Assembly: GCA_039720395.1 (NCBI GenBank) | Contig: CM077827.1 | Location: 12,873,615-12,937,614 of the forward strand | Source of the DNA: Liquidambar formosana | Taxonomy: Eukaryota > Streptophyta > Magnoliopsida > Saxifragales > Altingiaceae | Direction of reading: 5' to 3' | Length of the DNA stretch: 64,000 nt | Notes under the pieces: model-generated | The model's database searches: none | What the model was told of the DNA's origin: nothing | Seen by the model: only the letters and a program-made list of their open reading frames with translations | Program-made: the position numbers and the translations under genes | In this document: piece after piece, positions 46,214 through 59,115 of the stretch | How positions within the stretch are numbered: position 1 is the first letter of the stretch | Layout of the letters: each line of letters begins with the position of its first letter

Positions 46214-47749
46214 CGTCACACCCCATTTTTGCACTACTTTACTAAGGCTCATAATTTCATGCATGTTTTTGTTTTGTTTTTGAGTCTAGTCACTTGCATT
46301 AGGTTTTTAGAGTCACAAGGATAATGGATATGAATTTTGGTTCAATTCAGGAGTTGATCTTGAGGGATAATAAGAGCTTTTGTGACTTGAGGGGCGTAAT
46401 CGTCTTTTAAGTCCCAAACTTTTCATTTGACCTTGGAATGATCTCCAAATTGTCAATTGGAGTTCATATGGATGCATACGAGGTATTTCTAGGTTCAATT
46501 TGATGAATCAATGGGCTCGGGATTAAAATGGCTCGATGTAGTTCAAGTTGGTTAATTAAACCTTCTTTGGGTTAGCTATAATTGACTCACAATTACCAAT
46601 CAAATCTTTTTAAATTGACTTTAATTAGTCATCATTTTATCCCCAAAAGTGTATTATAAAGTTCAATTTTGATATGGAACGCATTTGGTTTGATCCTATG
46701 TGCATGCCTATGCTTAGCAAAGGTAAAGCATAGCGGTTAACCGCCTTTGTCAAACCTAACCTATGCCTCCATGGTTAGTGGTTTTCACCCTAAAATGTTC
46801 AAAAATGTATTCCTCATTGAAAGACGGTCGTTTTGGCTTTCGTTTCATCAAAATCAGACTTCATTTGCCCCTTGAAACACTTCTAGAAGGGAAAAGAGGC
46901 AAAATAGGCAAAAAAATCCGAAGTGGGCTCGGGTGACCACCCAGCCCCGGGCAGCTAGCTGCTTGGGCCCAGGTGGCTAGCCGCCCAAGCCCTGGTGGCC
47001 ACCCGAGACCACTTTCCTATTTTCACTCTAACTCCTTACTGAAGCGGACTCTTGCCTATTTTGATGTATTTGGGCTCTTTTGGACGTGTTTCCTTCTAGT
47101 TTTTGGTAATTTCTGAGTTACTTAAGCCCCAAGGGGGTCTCTAATAGCCCTTGGATTAATTCTTAGGGTTTTAATCCCATCCATTGGTTAATCCTAATTG
47201 AAGTCTATAAATACCCCCTATGCTTCAGCACAAGGGGAGCCACTTTATGCCTTAAAACCTAAGTGTTTGAGAGAGAATAAGAGAGAGAGACTTGAAGGAG
47301 AGCTGGAGTTCTTGCTGTAGCCTTGGAGAACATTGGTTTAAGTCATCCACAAGTCAAGAGGAGAGTCTCTACAGTAGGAAGGAAGCTTTCCTAAGGTATT
47401 CCTCACTCCTTATTTATGCTGAATATGGGTTTTCATATAGAATAGGCTTATTGCATGTTAAAGGTAGCTTTTTTATCATGTATTAACACTTTAGCTAGTT
47501 AATATACATGAAATACCTACTGTTTATCATAAGTTTAGCATGCTTTAGGGCTGTCCTATGTGTTTTAAGCATAGTTGTGATTCTTGTGCTTCTATTGTCC
47601 TTGTGTTAGAATATCATCATTGCATGTTAAAATTAGGATTTTTATCATATTCTATTGCTTTAGTTAGTTAATATGCATGATTTAAGTTATGTTTAATGTG
47701 AGTTTAGCATGTTTAGAGTTTGTTTTGTGTGTGTCACTACAAGAAAAAG

Positions 47750-48000
47750 GGGTTTTCACAACATTTCATTAACAACGTTTTTGGCTAAATGTTGTTAAAA
47801 AGTGGTTTTAACAACGTTTGGTTAGAAAATGTTGTTACTGTGCCTTATATGTGCACATTTAACAACGTTTCCATGTGAACGTGGTCAAAAAGCAAAACAA
47901 CAATGTTTGCTGAAACGTTGTCATTTTCCACAACGTTTATTATTTGTTGTTGAATATCGGGCTTTGCACAACATCACTTAAACGTTGTTAAAAACCCAAG
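47750..48000. repeat. CACTA left subterminal repeat array
   Basis: ACAACGTTT and its complement (AAACGTTGT, AATGTTGTT) recur about ten times in 250 bp. The right counterpart at about 53980-54410 has a similar or greater number. In CACTA elements such arrays bind the transposase; here this is an inference from position and repetition. Confidence 0.8.
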
Positions 48001-48039
48001 AGTAAAATTGAGCGGGCCTTTTTTTTAGCTTTTTTTCGT

Positions 48040-48420
48040 GTTCCCGCTCTTGGTGTTTCTACCTTTTATTTTTGTTCTTTCATTGCAAAACCCCCTTCTC
48101 CCTCCTCTCTCTTTCTCTCACATACGCTCACCGATCCACTATCAGATCCACTTCCCGGCGCCGATGAGACACCCCCGTCGACAGGACGACGTGCCACCTC
48201 AATTCTTTTTGTTTGAGGAAACCCACAAAATACAAACGTTTCAGATCTGAGTGTGTCCATCTCACGCGTTTACCTCGCACCGACAATGCCACAAGCTGCT
48301 GCCGCCGATGAGGCCACATGCTGCTGCCACTAATGCCATAAGGAGCCACCGCTGACGCCACAAGTTACCTTCATCGTTGCTGTACCTTGCTGTTGTTTGT
48401 TTGAGGTATATAGGTAGGAA
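48040..48420 (+). other. GC-richer leader-like stretch inside the CACTA element
   Basis: A pyrimidine-rich run (CTCTCTCTTTCTC) is followed by GC-rich sequence with short open frames on both strands and a GAGGTATATAGGTAGG donor-like end near 48403. It looks like the 5' part of a plant gene, possibly captured, but none of the frames gives a recognisable protein. Confidence 0.3.
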
Positions 48421-50485
48421 TCTCTCAATTTCACCATATCTCTATCTCTCTCTATGCTATTAATGATTTATCTACTTTGAGATAACTAGATTGTAGGTAA
48501 GATATTCTTATTTGACTTATTTTTAGAATATTTGTTTGATTTAATTGTTAGGGTTTCTTCTCCTCTCTTTACTTTACCATGAAGCTTGAGGAAATCTGTT
48601 TAGTTTGATTTAATGTTTTGGATTAATATACTTTGAGAAGAATTTTCTTCCTTTAATGCATTGATTTAATATTTTGGGTTTTAATAGTTAGGGTTTCTTC
48701 TCATCTTGCTACTCTTGTCTATGTTTTTCTTTTCTTTTACCTTTTTCTTTTTTTTAAAGATTTGAATTGGCTTGAAAGGTGGTGTAATTTTAGCTGGGTG
48801 TCTATTTGGTTTGAGATCTAATTTAAATTTCAGTTTTTCATGTTCTTTGTTGGTGGGGATTTATTTGATTTATTGTGGCTGTTCCTCTACAAGTTTTGAG
48901 ACAGAGATGTGATTATTTTCTGGCAAACGATGCAGTTATATTACGGAGATTAATTAAGATTGTTATTGATCAGATTTTCTTCATTGAGTATGATATTGTT
49001 ATGATTTTCTCAGAAATTTTTTATCAGATAATTGTGCATAATTGAAAGGGCTAGCCTTTATATTCTAAAATTATCTTTGTGTTCTATCTGAGATTGTGCT
49101 GATTTTCCTAGAGGTGTGTGCTGAATCCTTGTATCTTCTCTCTCACCTTGATATGGATTTCTCTCTATTGATTTTAGGGTTTCTATTGTTGTAAATATGA
49201 GTTGCATGTTAATATTGATATGGATTTCTCTCTATTTGGGTTTCTCTATAAGCAGGACTTGTCATTCATTAGATTTTTTTGATCTTTATGTGTATTGATT
49301 GTTTATTTTTCTACGAATCCATGGGTGGTTGTGTCGGAACAAAACTATGCTTTCTTCTCTTTTGCTTCTCATTGGTGCTCCTTGATTGTTAGAACAAATT
49401 GCAGAATTTTGCTTAAGAAGTTGTAAATAAACGACTAATTCTATGATCCTAAATTCTGCAATTTGTTTTGGGTTTCTGGGATTATCTGGAATTGATATGA
49501 ATTTGGAACTAAAAGCAGGAAATGTGGGAAAAAAAAAAGAAAGGTCAGAACAGAACATAGATCACTAGGAAATTCAACCATTAATATATGTATTAAGCAA
49601 GTAAAAGTGGAGATGAATGCTGATTTAAAGGGAAAAAGGGAAAGAGTGAGTGAAGTGGGTGGGGTTTGAGGGGGTGATGAATGATTTGGTTTTAAGGATA
49701 TCTCAATGGGGGTATATATTCCAGTACTTTTGTATCGTAAAGGGTCTTTGCGGGTACTATTACCAAGGCACCCAAAATTCATTACCCCTCACATGCACAT
49801 GAAGAAGGCTCTAAATTATGTAGCTAAAAAAAAAAAAAAACAAAACAAAAAATGAAGAGAAGAAGGCTCTAAATTTAGAGAGGACAGAGAGATAAGGGGG
49901 GTTGGTTCTGGAATGAGGGGTTTCTTCCCTTTACTAATTTGGCTAGACAATCAAAGATTAGAGTGAGTACAAAACTGCAATTTATCGTAGTATCAGTGCC
50001 AATTGCCAAGTAATTAAACTAAGCCCTGTATTTGTTCTTAGAAAACTATCTTGACAATTATATATAGTAATGAGTTTTTGTTATTTTGCTTATGGTTTCT
50101 TTTTCCCATGACAGGCTAAGAAGTTTCTGAGAAGAATAGAATCATCTACAGTTTTAGAGGGTTTTTGTTTCCTTATTAGACGATTCTTATACATTGTAAA
50201 AAATTTAGTTTCCATCTAAAATATGGTTGTAACACTGGAAATACCTTCTTGTAATACCTGTCTCTATGCACTTTCATTAGTTGTGTTAACAAAGGCAGTG
50301 GTTGTCCATAATTCTTCTCAAATATTGTTTACTTTCAAATTTTCTAACTATATTTAGTTCCTTGTAAGATGATAATATCTCCAATTATGGAGCTTTTACT
50401 ATAGAGCCATCTGTTAAGTTGACAAAGAGAGTTGTATTTCTGTAGGTGTTTAAGTAGAGCGATTATTAGAATGTATTTCTCCCAG

Positions 50486-50850
50486 GCATTATGCCTTGTC
50501 ACTGGTCGGTGAACCTATTATGTATCCAGAGATTAACTCACTTGTTGATGAGCTGCACAGGAGCCGGGTTTCTACTTTTCTTGTAACAAATGCGCAGTTC
50601 CCTGAAAAGACTAAAATGCTGAAACTTTTCACCCAGGTTTGCAGGCTTTCCTTTCATCCTTTAAAAAAAAAAAAAAAAAACAACAAATGACACACATGGT
50701 AATGATCCCTGTGGTATTGATTATTTACTTGCATACTAATTTGACTACTTTTGACACCTGCAGTTATATGTGAGCGTAGATGCTGCAATAAAGGAAAGCT
50801 TAAAGGCAATTGATAGGCCATTCTTTGGGGACTTTTGGGAGAGATTTGTT
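50486..50850 (+). pseudogene. TYW1: Captured TYW1 fragment, two exons and one intron
   Basis: Exon 50486-50636 follows TTTCTCCCAG and encodes the block LSLVGEPIMYPEINSLVDEL up to FTQ. After an intron with GT at 50637 and CTGCAG at 50763, exon 50764-50850 continues LYVSVDAAIKESLKAIDRP up to ERFV, followed by a GTGAGT donor. This is the radical-SAM half of TYW1, the enzyme making the tricyclic core of wybutosine in tRNA-Phe. The N-terminal flavodoxin domain, the CX3CX2C cluster motif and the C-terminus are missing. Intron position and both exon frames are intact, so genomic DNA and not cDNA was captured. It lies inside a CACTA element and is not a working gene. Confidence 0.85.
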
Positions 50851-51904
50851 GTGAGTATTTTTATTTTTATTTTTATTTTTTGGATCTTAATGATTAAGAT
50901 AAAATAATATGACATTAAATCCTTTCTAATCAGAAATGAACTATATTAATATTAAAGAGAAGGGAGAAGTCTCATCCATTTGAATGTGTTTTGGGGTGTC
51001 ACATTGGCAGCTCTGATTTCTTCTCCATGATCCCCAAATTATTTCATCTCTAGCAAACCAGGCATTGCTTATCTGCTATAATACATGGACCTTGCTTCAG
51101 CTTGGAGTACCTTTGCCAACACAACATGCCCCCCCTTTTTTTTTTTTTTTTTTATCTTAATACATAGATTACTTGATCAAAAAAAAAAAAAAAAAAAGAA
51201 AGAAATGGAATTAGAATTCAAGCGAGGTGATTACCTCTTTACCATATTTCCCAATAAGATCATCTAGAGTATCCAGATATTCACCCTATGATGATTTCGT
51301 TGCAATTTCTCCAGCCTCACAATATGATCATTTGATCTTATAAAAAAAACAGTGTGGATCAGCCATCTTCGTTTGCTCTAGATTAATGTCCCTCTTCTTA
51401 AAAGGCCCATCCTTGTAAAGTGTACTGAAGCATGATACAATTGGATGGATACGAAAAGGCATGCTTTCAATTCATTTTGGCACTATGAATCAATCTATAC
51501 TCCTCTATCTTTCATTCATTGATTGAGATTTATATCTTTTGGTCACTTCTGCTATATTTGGTGTTCTTGATCCAAAATAATTAACATATACAATCACAGC
51601 ACCTTCTAAATAGGTTTTAATTTTTCATTCCATAAGCTTTAAGCAGTTTAAGACCCTTCATTTGTGTAGTTCTTGCAATATTTTCTTGAAGTTATTACAG
51701 GGACAGAGATCCTCTTCTTCTGCAGCGTATGAGATATGGTTGTGGGCAATTAGGAGGCATTTTTCCTTAGTAGTTAGTAAATTGTTAAACATTGCTACTT
51801 TTTTTTATTTATGGGCAAGAAGACGAATAACTGGAAGCATGTTAGGAGTGCATAAAAGCTCTTGAACATTTATTATTAGCTATGTGAAATTGATCTAAAT
51901 GACA

Positions 51905-52012
51905 GGTCAAAACACAGATAAAAGGCTTATTCCCCTGCTTAAGAGAGGAAAAAAGTGAAGAAAAAATAGAATTCGGTGGACGGCATCACTGTCAAGAGGG
52001 CCCATATACAGG
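51905..52012 (+). other. Exon-like stretch of unknown origin inside CACTA
   Basis: Between an ACAG acceptor-like site and an AGG/GTAAGAG donor-like site the plus strand is open for 35 codons (VKTQIKGLFPCLREEKSEE at the start). No family is recognised. Two more open stretches follow downstream: about 52302-52445, ending DNIYES and a stop, and about 53325-53486, with a repeated SNGHHGSG/SGHHGS motif. All could be further captured exons. Confidence 0.35.
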
Positions 52013-55000
52013 GTAAGAGCAACTTTGCTTATGCATCTTATATATGCTACAATTGCCAAGGTAGAATGCCTTTTTAGTGCCTTTATTTTATTCTGTTTTA
52101 TTTTTTGTTTTGTTTCCTTCTTTCAATTTAGAAACCTGTAGTGTGCTAGTGTGTTGCTGCTCTTATATTCCTTGCCTGGATGGTATTGGTGTTATAATTA
52201 AAGGTGAAGTTAGAAGATCTCTCTCTCTATCTCCACTGCGCCCCCCCCCCCCCCCAAAAAAAAGAAAAAAAGAAAGAGCGCGAGCTTTATTACTGATTGC
52301 AGGATTTTCACTTTTTAACATCACTAATGACTTGAGTTCAACCATTGTGGTTGTTTTCTTTGCCGCTATCTCTGGATGGCATGCTTACTTCATGCCTGAT
52401 GGTAGAGATGTGGAAATATTGGAGGACAATATCTATGAATCCTGAAGTGAATGGTGAATTGCTCGAGAAGCACAGTAGAGAAGTGGCAGGATTCACTTAT
52501 CTCTTTGACACATGAGCTTTAGAAGATCCTTAATCCCCACCCATGACACCACCCCCCCCAGGTAAAAAAAAAGGGGGGCTCCCTGCTGCAGGGTCACAGT
52601 GGAGGTAATTATTTGGACATGAATGGTGTTTGGTCTTACTGACTTCAATAGGTGTCCATTATCTTAGGTCGTCCTCGAATTTTCATGAGGTGCTAAGTTC
52701 CATATGTAGTTTTGTTCAGATGACCATTATCTAGTGTTCTTCTGGGGCTGTTGTCATTGGATAGTTTTAGGTTTCTTGCAGTTTCTAGTCATCCAGAGTA
52801 CTTCTAGGGTTGATGTGGCATCCATTTGTTCTAGGTTCTGTTTATATGTAACTTGTTTTAATTTCTATTAGTTTTGGGAAGGCTTTTGTGAGGTAGTTAT
52901 AGGTGTAGCAGCAGTCCATTAGTCCCAACATAAACTTGATTCATTGTGTTCCTTGGTTGAGTTAGGGTTGGGTTTTTCTTTTGAAATCAATCGCAGAGTA
53001 GGAAGAACTTAGATTCCATATTCTTTTGGGGTCATGCAGGAAATGATCTTAGCAAGGAGTAGTTGTCAGGTTTGGTTTATAGAACCATAATTTTTTTTTT
53101 TTTTTGAAACAACTATTTGAATTGATAACTTGTGTGGATGAGTTGGGAATATTATAAATGCGTTTCCATTGGTTTTTGATTAGTCGATCACTTGGTACGT
53201 CCTATTTACAGATGGAATCATGCTGGATTTTTCTAAAAATTGTTTTCAAAAGAATTATAATTATATACCATAGAGTATTTCCTAGTATAACCAATAATTA
53301 ATTGTGTGGTGACAGTTGCAGGAAGGCAGTGGTACACTTGGTGCAGTTAACTTCGGAAGTGTGAGAAGCAATGGTCATCATGGTAGTGGTATACCTGGTG
53401 CAGCTAACCTCAAAAATGCGAGAGACAGTGGTCATCATGGCTCACTTTTGAAGTCACACTTTGTTTACAATGTTTTGCAGGAGTAGATGATTGATGACTT
53501 ACTAGTTTTTTGTGTGGTGGATGCATGCTCCTAACTTCTCTATTTTGTCTTTTTGGCTTCTTTTTTTTTGTTTTCACCACCAATTTTGTATGTAATGTTA
53601 TGGGATGATGTTAATATATGACATGTAATGACAATTAAAAGATGTGTTTGGTTATCATTTTAGAATTTGCTTGACACTTTTGCAGTCACACTTTGTTTGC
53701 AATGTATTGACACTTAATGACATGTAATGACAATTAATGACAATTGATGTTAATGACACTTTTGAAGTCACACTTTGTTTGCAATGTATTGCATGTAATA
53801 CTGGGTTTTATTTTATGAATTTGATTTGTTAGGTGTTTGAAGTTTGGGATCAAATCAATTGTGGTTTTACATTTTTAATAATGGTGTGTTTAGTCATCAT
53901 TTTATATGAACAGGGAATAGGTACAAACAACCATAAATGAAGGCACAAACCAAAAAAAGGGGGGGGGGGGGGAGGGAAAAGACAACGTTTACAAAATGTT
54001 GTCATAAAATTGTCGAAAATCTAAGACAACATTTTGGAAATGTTGTTGATGTGTGTCAGTTTACTATCTATGATAACATTTTTGAAATGTTGTTAATGTG
54101 TCTATAGAAGACAATATTTTGAAAACGTTGTTAATGTGTGTCAGCTAACCATCTACGACAACATCTATGAAATGTTGTTAATATGTTCGATCTAAGACAA
54201 CGTTGCTGGAAATGTTGTCGATACCTCTAACCCAACATTTGTTCAACGTGGTAAGATGACATTAACAACGTTTTAGCTTTCTTTTCAACAACATTTAATG
54301 AATGTTGTAAAAAGTCCCACATCAACCACAACAGGGGCTGACACAACATATATGAAAATGTTGTCGAAAGTCTTTAACAACATTTTTTCAATGTTGTAAA
54401 AGGCTTTTTGTGGTGTAGTGTGTTTAAGCATGTTTATGAGTTTAGGGTTTTTAGTGTCCTTGTTTTAGGTTAGTCTCATACAGCATGTTAAAGTAGAGCT
54501 TTTTATTGATTTTTCTTCATAGTTGCTGTATATGTTTTGCATATAGAGTAACTATGATATTTCTTGCATGCATGTTAAGTTGATTTCTAGGGTTTTTATG
54601 CATGATATGGTCCTAGGATTGTGTTAGAGCTTATTATTGTTCGCTGTTTTTGCTGTTAGCATGATTAGTGGATCAATTTAGGCCTTAATACTATTCTGTC
54701 TAGATTTATATATCATTAGTGTTTGCATGGTTTTGAGCACGTGTAAAGGTGCAAATAGGTGTGGTAATTGTCCTATGGTAAATAGGGCTGCCATTGCTTG
54801 AAATTGCTAATACTTGGCGTTATTGCGCTCAGGTAAGTGGATGTGAAGGTGCTCCAATTCACTTCTCTTCCTTAACTCTTTTTCTTCTCCCTCCCTAGGG
54901 TTATTTTTAATATAAATCTATAGTATAATCAAAGGTTTCCTTAACCAATAAAATTCTGGTTTTTATTAAAGTTTCCATCTTGTGGAATTCTAAATTCAAA

Positions 55001-55617
55001 CTTGGTTTTTCTATCATATTCAACCCTCTTTTAAATAAGGAAACCTAGGGTTTTTACCATAGGTTTATATTAGGATTTAACCCTATTTCTAATCGAACTA
55101 CGTGGACTTTGATCCATGTATTTCGTTGCATGGTACGTAGGCGCTCTTCGTGAGGCTCAAGTCCGTTCTAGGATCCAAGTATCCTAGGTTTCTTTTTTTT
55201 TTTTTCTTCTTTATTTTCTAGTTTTTATTTGCTTATTATGCATGGATAGATGAATGAAATATATTATATACATGCAATCCTTGATATGATATACTTGTTG
55301 ATTTTTGTATGGAAAGATCTTAATTTAGCCCAAATAAATCGAGAGACCGAAAGGGTGACATGGGTGCCTGTAGGCTTTGCCTAGAACCTTCCCATGTCAT
55401 AACTTAGCCTCCGAATCCCTGATTTCTTTGGTTTCCAAAAGACTTGTTTTTGCCTTTCCTTTTTAAACATAGAGTCATTCAAATTGTTTTCTTAAAACAA
55501 ACTGTTTTAGGGTTTTCCTTGTTTCCTTTAAAAAATAAGGTGGCTACTCCTTTCGTTTTCCTCATTAGAGGACCATTTCCTTTTCAACCCTTATGGGCCC
55601 AATTTCCGGGGTTCACA

Positions 55618-55759
55618 CTACTAGTCATTAAAAAGATAATTCTGAACCCATCAAGAGCAGTGAGGTCTCAACTCCTATGCAAGACTCGTTCTCCAGGGCG
55701 AGTTTTTGGAGTGGGGTTGCAAATGGTTCTGGTCTTCAGGTGACATCCCTTTGATGTAT
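55618..55759. other. Short flank between solo LTR and copia fragment
   Basis: The sequence CTACTAGTCATTAAAAAG resumes the 44950-46213 repeat; then unassigned bases lead into copia RT near 55760-55797. Confidence 0.35.
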
Positions 55760-57252
55760 ATGCTTGGTAAAAAGGGGTGTCTATGGTCCATAATGGCGAA
55801 TCACACATGGGAATTAGTTGATCTACCACCTGGAACTAAAACCATAGGTTGTAAATGGGTATTTAGAAAGAAACTTAAACCCGATGGTTCTATTAATAAA
55901 TTTAAAACTAGGTTGGTAGCAAAAGGTTTTAAACAAAAGGAAGGTGTTGATTATTTTGATACTTATTCTCCTATGGCTAGAATTACTACAATTAGAATTC
56001 TTATTGCCATTGCTTCCATACATAAACTCATAATTCACCAAATGGATGTTAAAACGGCTTTCTTAAATGGGGATTTAGGTGAAGAAATATATATGGACCA
56101 ACCTAAGGGATTTGTGGTCCCTAGCCAAGAACAAAAAGTGTGTAAACTTATTAGATCTTTATATGGTCTTAAACAAGCCCCAAAACAGTGGCATGAAAAA
56201 TTTGATTATGTGCTTATTGCTAATGGTTATTTGTTGAATGATGCTGATAGATTTGTATATAGTAAATTTTCAAATAATTCTGGTGTTATTATTTGTCTTT
56301 ATGTTGATGATATGCTTATTATGGGTGTTGATATATCCGTTATTAAATTTACTAAGAAATTTTTTACCTCTAAATTTGATATGAAAGACATGGGAGAGGC
56401 AGATGTTATTTTGGGTACCAAAATTTCTAAAACTTTTGATGGACTAGCTTTGTCTCAATCTCATTATGTTAAAAAACTATTACAAAAATTTGGCTATTCA
56501 AATAAAGATCCCGTGAAAACTCCTTATGATCCTAGCATTCATCTTAAAAAGAATAAAGGTGATAGTGTGTCACAACCTCAGTATGCTAGAATTATAGGAA
56601 GTTTAATATATTTGATGAATTGCACAAGACCAAATATTGCCTATGCAATCCATAGACTTAGTAGATATATATACTCGTAATCCTAGTAGAGACCATTGGA
56701 CTATTCTTGTAAGGGTATTGAGATATCTTAAGGGGATTATTAATTTAGGTCTCCATTATACTGGTTATCCAACTATACCAGAAGGTTTTACAATGCTAAC
56801 TGGATAACAGGTAATGATGAAATTAACTCTACTAGTGAATATTTATTTACTTTGGGTGGTGGAGCAATTTCTTGGAGATCCACTAAATAAACATGCAAAG
56901 CTCAGTCCATTATGGAATTCGAGTTTATTGCTTTGGAATTAGCAGGTGGAGAAGCCGAATGGATTAGAAATACTTTGGATGATATTCCTTTATGGTGTAA
57001 ACCTGTTCCATCTATTTCTTTGTATTGTGATTGCTAAGTTGCGATAGCTCGAGCTAAAAGCAAAATTTACAATGGGAAGAGTAGGCACATACGCCTAGAC
57101 ATAATATTGTGAAGGAGCTACTTAGTGATGGAGTAATTACTCTGGATTTTGTGAAATCCAAAGACAACCTAGCTGACCCTTTGACAAAGGGATTAGCTAG
57201 ACAGCTAAGAGTTGATACATTGAGGGGGATGGGGCTTAAGCCAATTTTATAA
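55760..57252 (+). pseudogene. Copia RT and RNase H fragment, degenerate
   Basis: RT opens near 55797 (NHTWELVDLPPGTKTIGCKW), with KTRLVAKGFKQKEGVDYFDT, MDVKTAFLNGDLGEEIYMDQP, SLYGLKQAPKQWHEKF and the YVDD box at about 56298-56310. The long frame ends by a frameshift near 56680. RNase H continues in other frames (NPSREHWTILVRVLRYLKG; later LADPLTKGLARQL) with stops near 56887 and 57038. Gag, protease and integrase are absent upstream. It belongs to the element whose LTR is at 57829-58548. Confidence 0.85.
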
Positions 57253-57828
57253 GCTACTTGTAATGACAACCTAACTTATACGAATGGAGATCCTAGGAAA
57301 TAGGTTCAATGGGTAAAAACATGTCACTTAAGTAGCCGGTAAGCACTATCCTTAAATGTTTGGAGCCCATCCCTATGGTGTAGATAGTGCTAATTGCAAC
57401 TAGTAAGGTTGAGTTATAGCTCTCAATGAATCCATAACCTAATTGGGTGGTGTGTTAGTTGCAATTCACACTTGATGGAATTCACCTATATGAGTGTGAA
57501 GGTAGGGCCGCCTTCTATGAGAATGTGGCTTAATTCTTTAGAGCACTTATGAAAATCTAGGTAGGGCACATGGCCTAGACGCGCCAACCCGAGAAAGTTA
57601 TTCAACTATAAAAGTGGAATGTGTGTGGTATGTATACCCAGTTTACATTAAAAGGGTCAGGTTCAAGAAATTTAGTTTACCTAATTCTTGTGACCTCTAT
57701 CTGCCTACACTAGGTGGCGATTCAAGTTCAAAAGACATTGGCATTGATGCATTTCATTTTATTTTACCCAACTCAATAATTTTATTTCTTTATTTATTTT
57801 TATATAAAATTTGAATCATGTGGGGGAT
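57253..57828. other. Copia 3' untranslated spacer and polypurine tract
   Basis: No gene is supported. The purine-rich TGTGGGGGAT immediately before 57829 is a typical plant copia PPT. Confidence 0.6.
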
Positions 57829-58548
57829 TGTTAGTTTTTATTTTAATATGATTCAAATTTTAATACATAAGTGAGAACACCTTTTATTTGGTGTGAGTGG
57901 GTATATTCTAGCAATTCCCTTACAAGTCTTTTAAGAACCTAAGTTATGAAGATTTTCAGTTACTACACATATATATGATGTGCTTGAGTCGTTTGGCTCT
58001 TGTTTCTCTTCCAAGAAGCAATTAAGTCATATAGTCGTTTGGACTTTATTGCTAAAATATATTTCTACATAAATTCTGGTTCTTTATTATTTTAATTGCT
58101 ATCATCATTTCAGAATTTGTTTTTTGTGGCGTTTGGTTTTGAATTGGCCAAATCCACATTACTTTAATATATATATTTTCATCCTTTTTAGTTACATATT
58201 ACACATTCAAAATCTCTATTTCTATCTCTCTTATTTTCACTTGTTTAAAGAGTTGAGTTGGGTTGCGTTGAATACTATCACTACGACCTAAAATTGTGAC
58301 TGCGCACTTACTGGCACGCTTTAGGCCATCGAATCCTGAAGGCCGACCACCAGAACCTTGACTACATCGGAAGATTTCTCGAGGGGGCAAAATCGATTTC
58401 AAGGACAACGGTTCTTTTTCGTGTTTCAGTCATCAAACCACGATTGTGATAAGTTATTCCTTTTATCTTTAGTTTCGGTTATTTGTATCTTCAAAAATTT
58501 GTAATATTCGGAGTGTATTCTATATCTCATTGTGCAATATTTCCAACA
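57829..58548 (+). mobile_element. Copia 3' LTR, 720 bp
   Basis: TGTTAGTTTTTATTTT...TATTTCCAACA directly after the PPT. No 5' LTR of this family is present in the window, so the target duplication cannot be tested. Confidence 0.75.
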
Positions 58549-59115
58549 AGTATATTAAACACAACATATGTCCAAAATTTGATCCAACAATAATGCCACG
58601 TACGCTCCAACAAGACACGCACATGAAATCACATGCATTTTCTGTTTAAATCCTAGATAATCAATTCGATTGGGCTTTAAGTATTAAATTGGAAAAATAA
58701 TTCTTTACACTAAATTGCAACATACCACAAAATTTTAGGTAATAAAAGTGTGAAAGCTAGAAGTTAGTGGTAAACACAAACACCAAGGAAAGGCCTCTGC
58801 CAATGGTGGAATTTCTCTCATGAACTGCCCAAATGAGTAGAGGGAGAAGAGAGAGAGAGAGAGAAATTCTCGTGGAATGTACTTTGAAAGAATCAAACTT
58901 AGCTAATTTAGAGCAAGGGAAGAGAGAGAGAGAGGAAGAGACTCTTATATAAACACACTGAAGAAGAGCATTTGAAGAGAGAAAGAAAGGAGGAGATGTG
59001 GCTACCAAAGGGGGGTCATATAGAAAGAAAAGAGGTTGGAAATGGGTCGGTAGCAGTGGCAATAGACAAGGACAAAGGGAGCCAAAATGCTCTCAAATGG
59101 GCTGTTGATCACCTA
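58549..59115. other. Intervening sequence with GA tracts and TATATAAA
   Basis: Two AGAGAGAGAG tracts and CTTATATAAAC near 58945-58955 resemble a promoter or 5' leader. A minus-strand frame of 101 codons (58757-59062) has no recognisable domain. No gene is called. Confidence 0.35.

Larger units (their letters stand above)
47735..54420 (+). mobile_element. Non-autonomous CACTA (En/Spm-type) element carrying gene pieces
   Basis: It starts CACTACAAGAAAAAGG and ends CTTTTTGTGGTGTAGTG, with the 3-bp target duplication TGT (47732-47734, 54421-54423). Both ends carry many copies of an AACAACGTTT/AAATGTTGTT word, as expected of CACTA subterminal arrays. No transposase is recognisable in 6.7 kb. The inside contains two TYW1 exons and several other exon-like stretches, so it behaved as a gene-capturing element. 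Confidence 0.9.
46214..55617 (+). mobile_element. Third member of the 2.5-kb solo LTR family, split by a CACTA element
   Basis: 46214-47734 and 54424-55617 together give about 2.7 kb homologous to 10187-12637 and 38171-40667, starting (C)GTCACACCCC and ending CCGGGGTTCACA. Flanks are CTACC and CTACT. It is clearly more diverged than copies A and B are from each other, so it is an independent older insertion. The palindrome cluster survives with substitutions at about 46930-47005. Confidence 0.85.
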
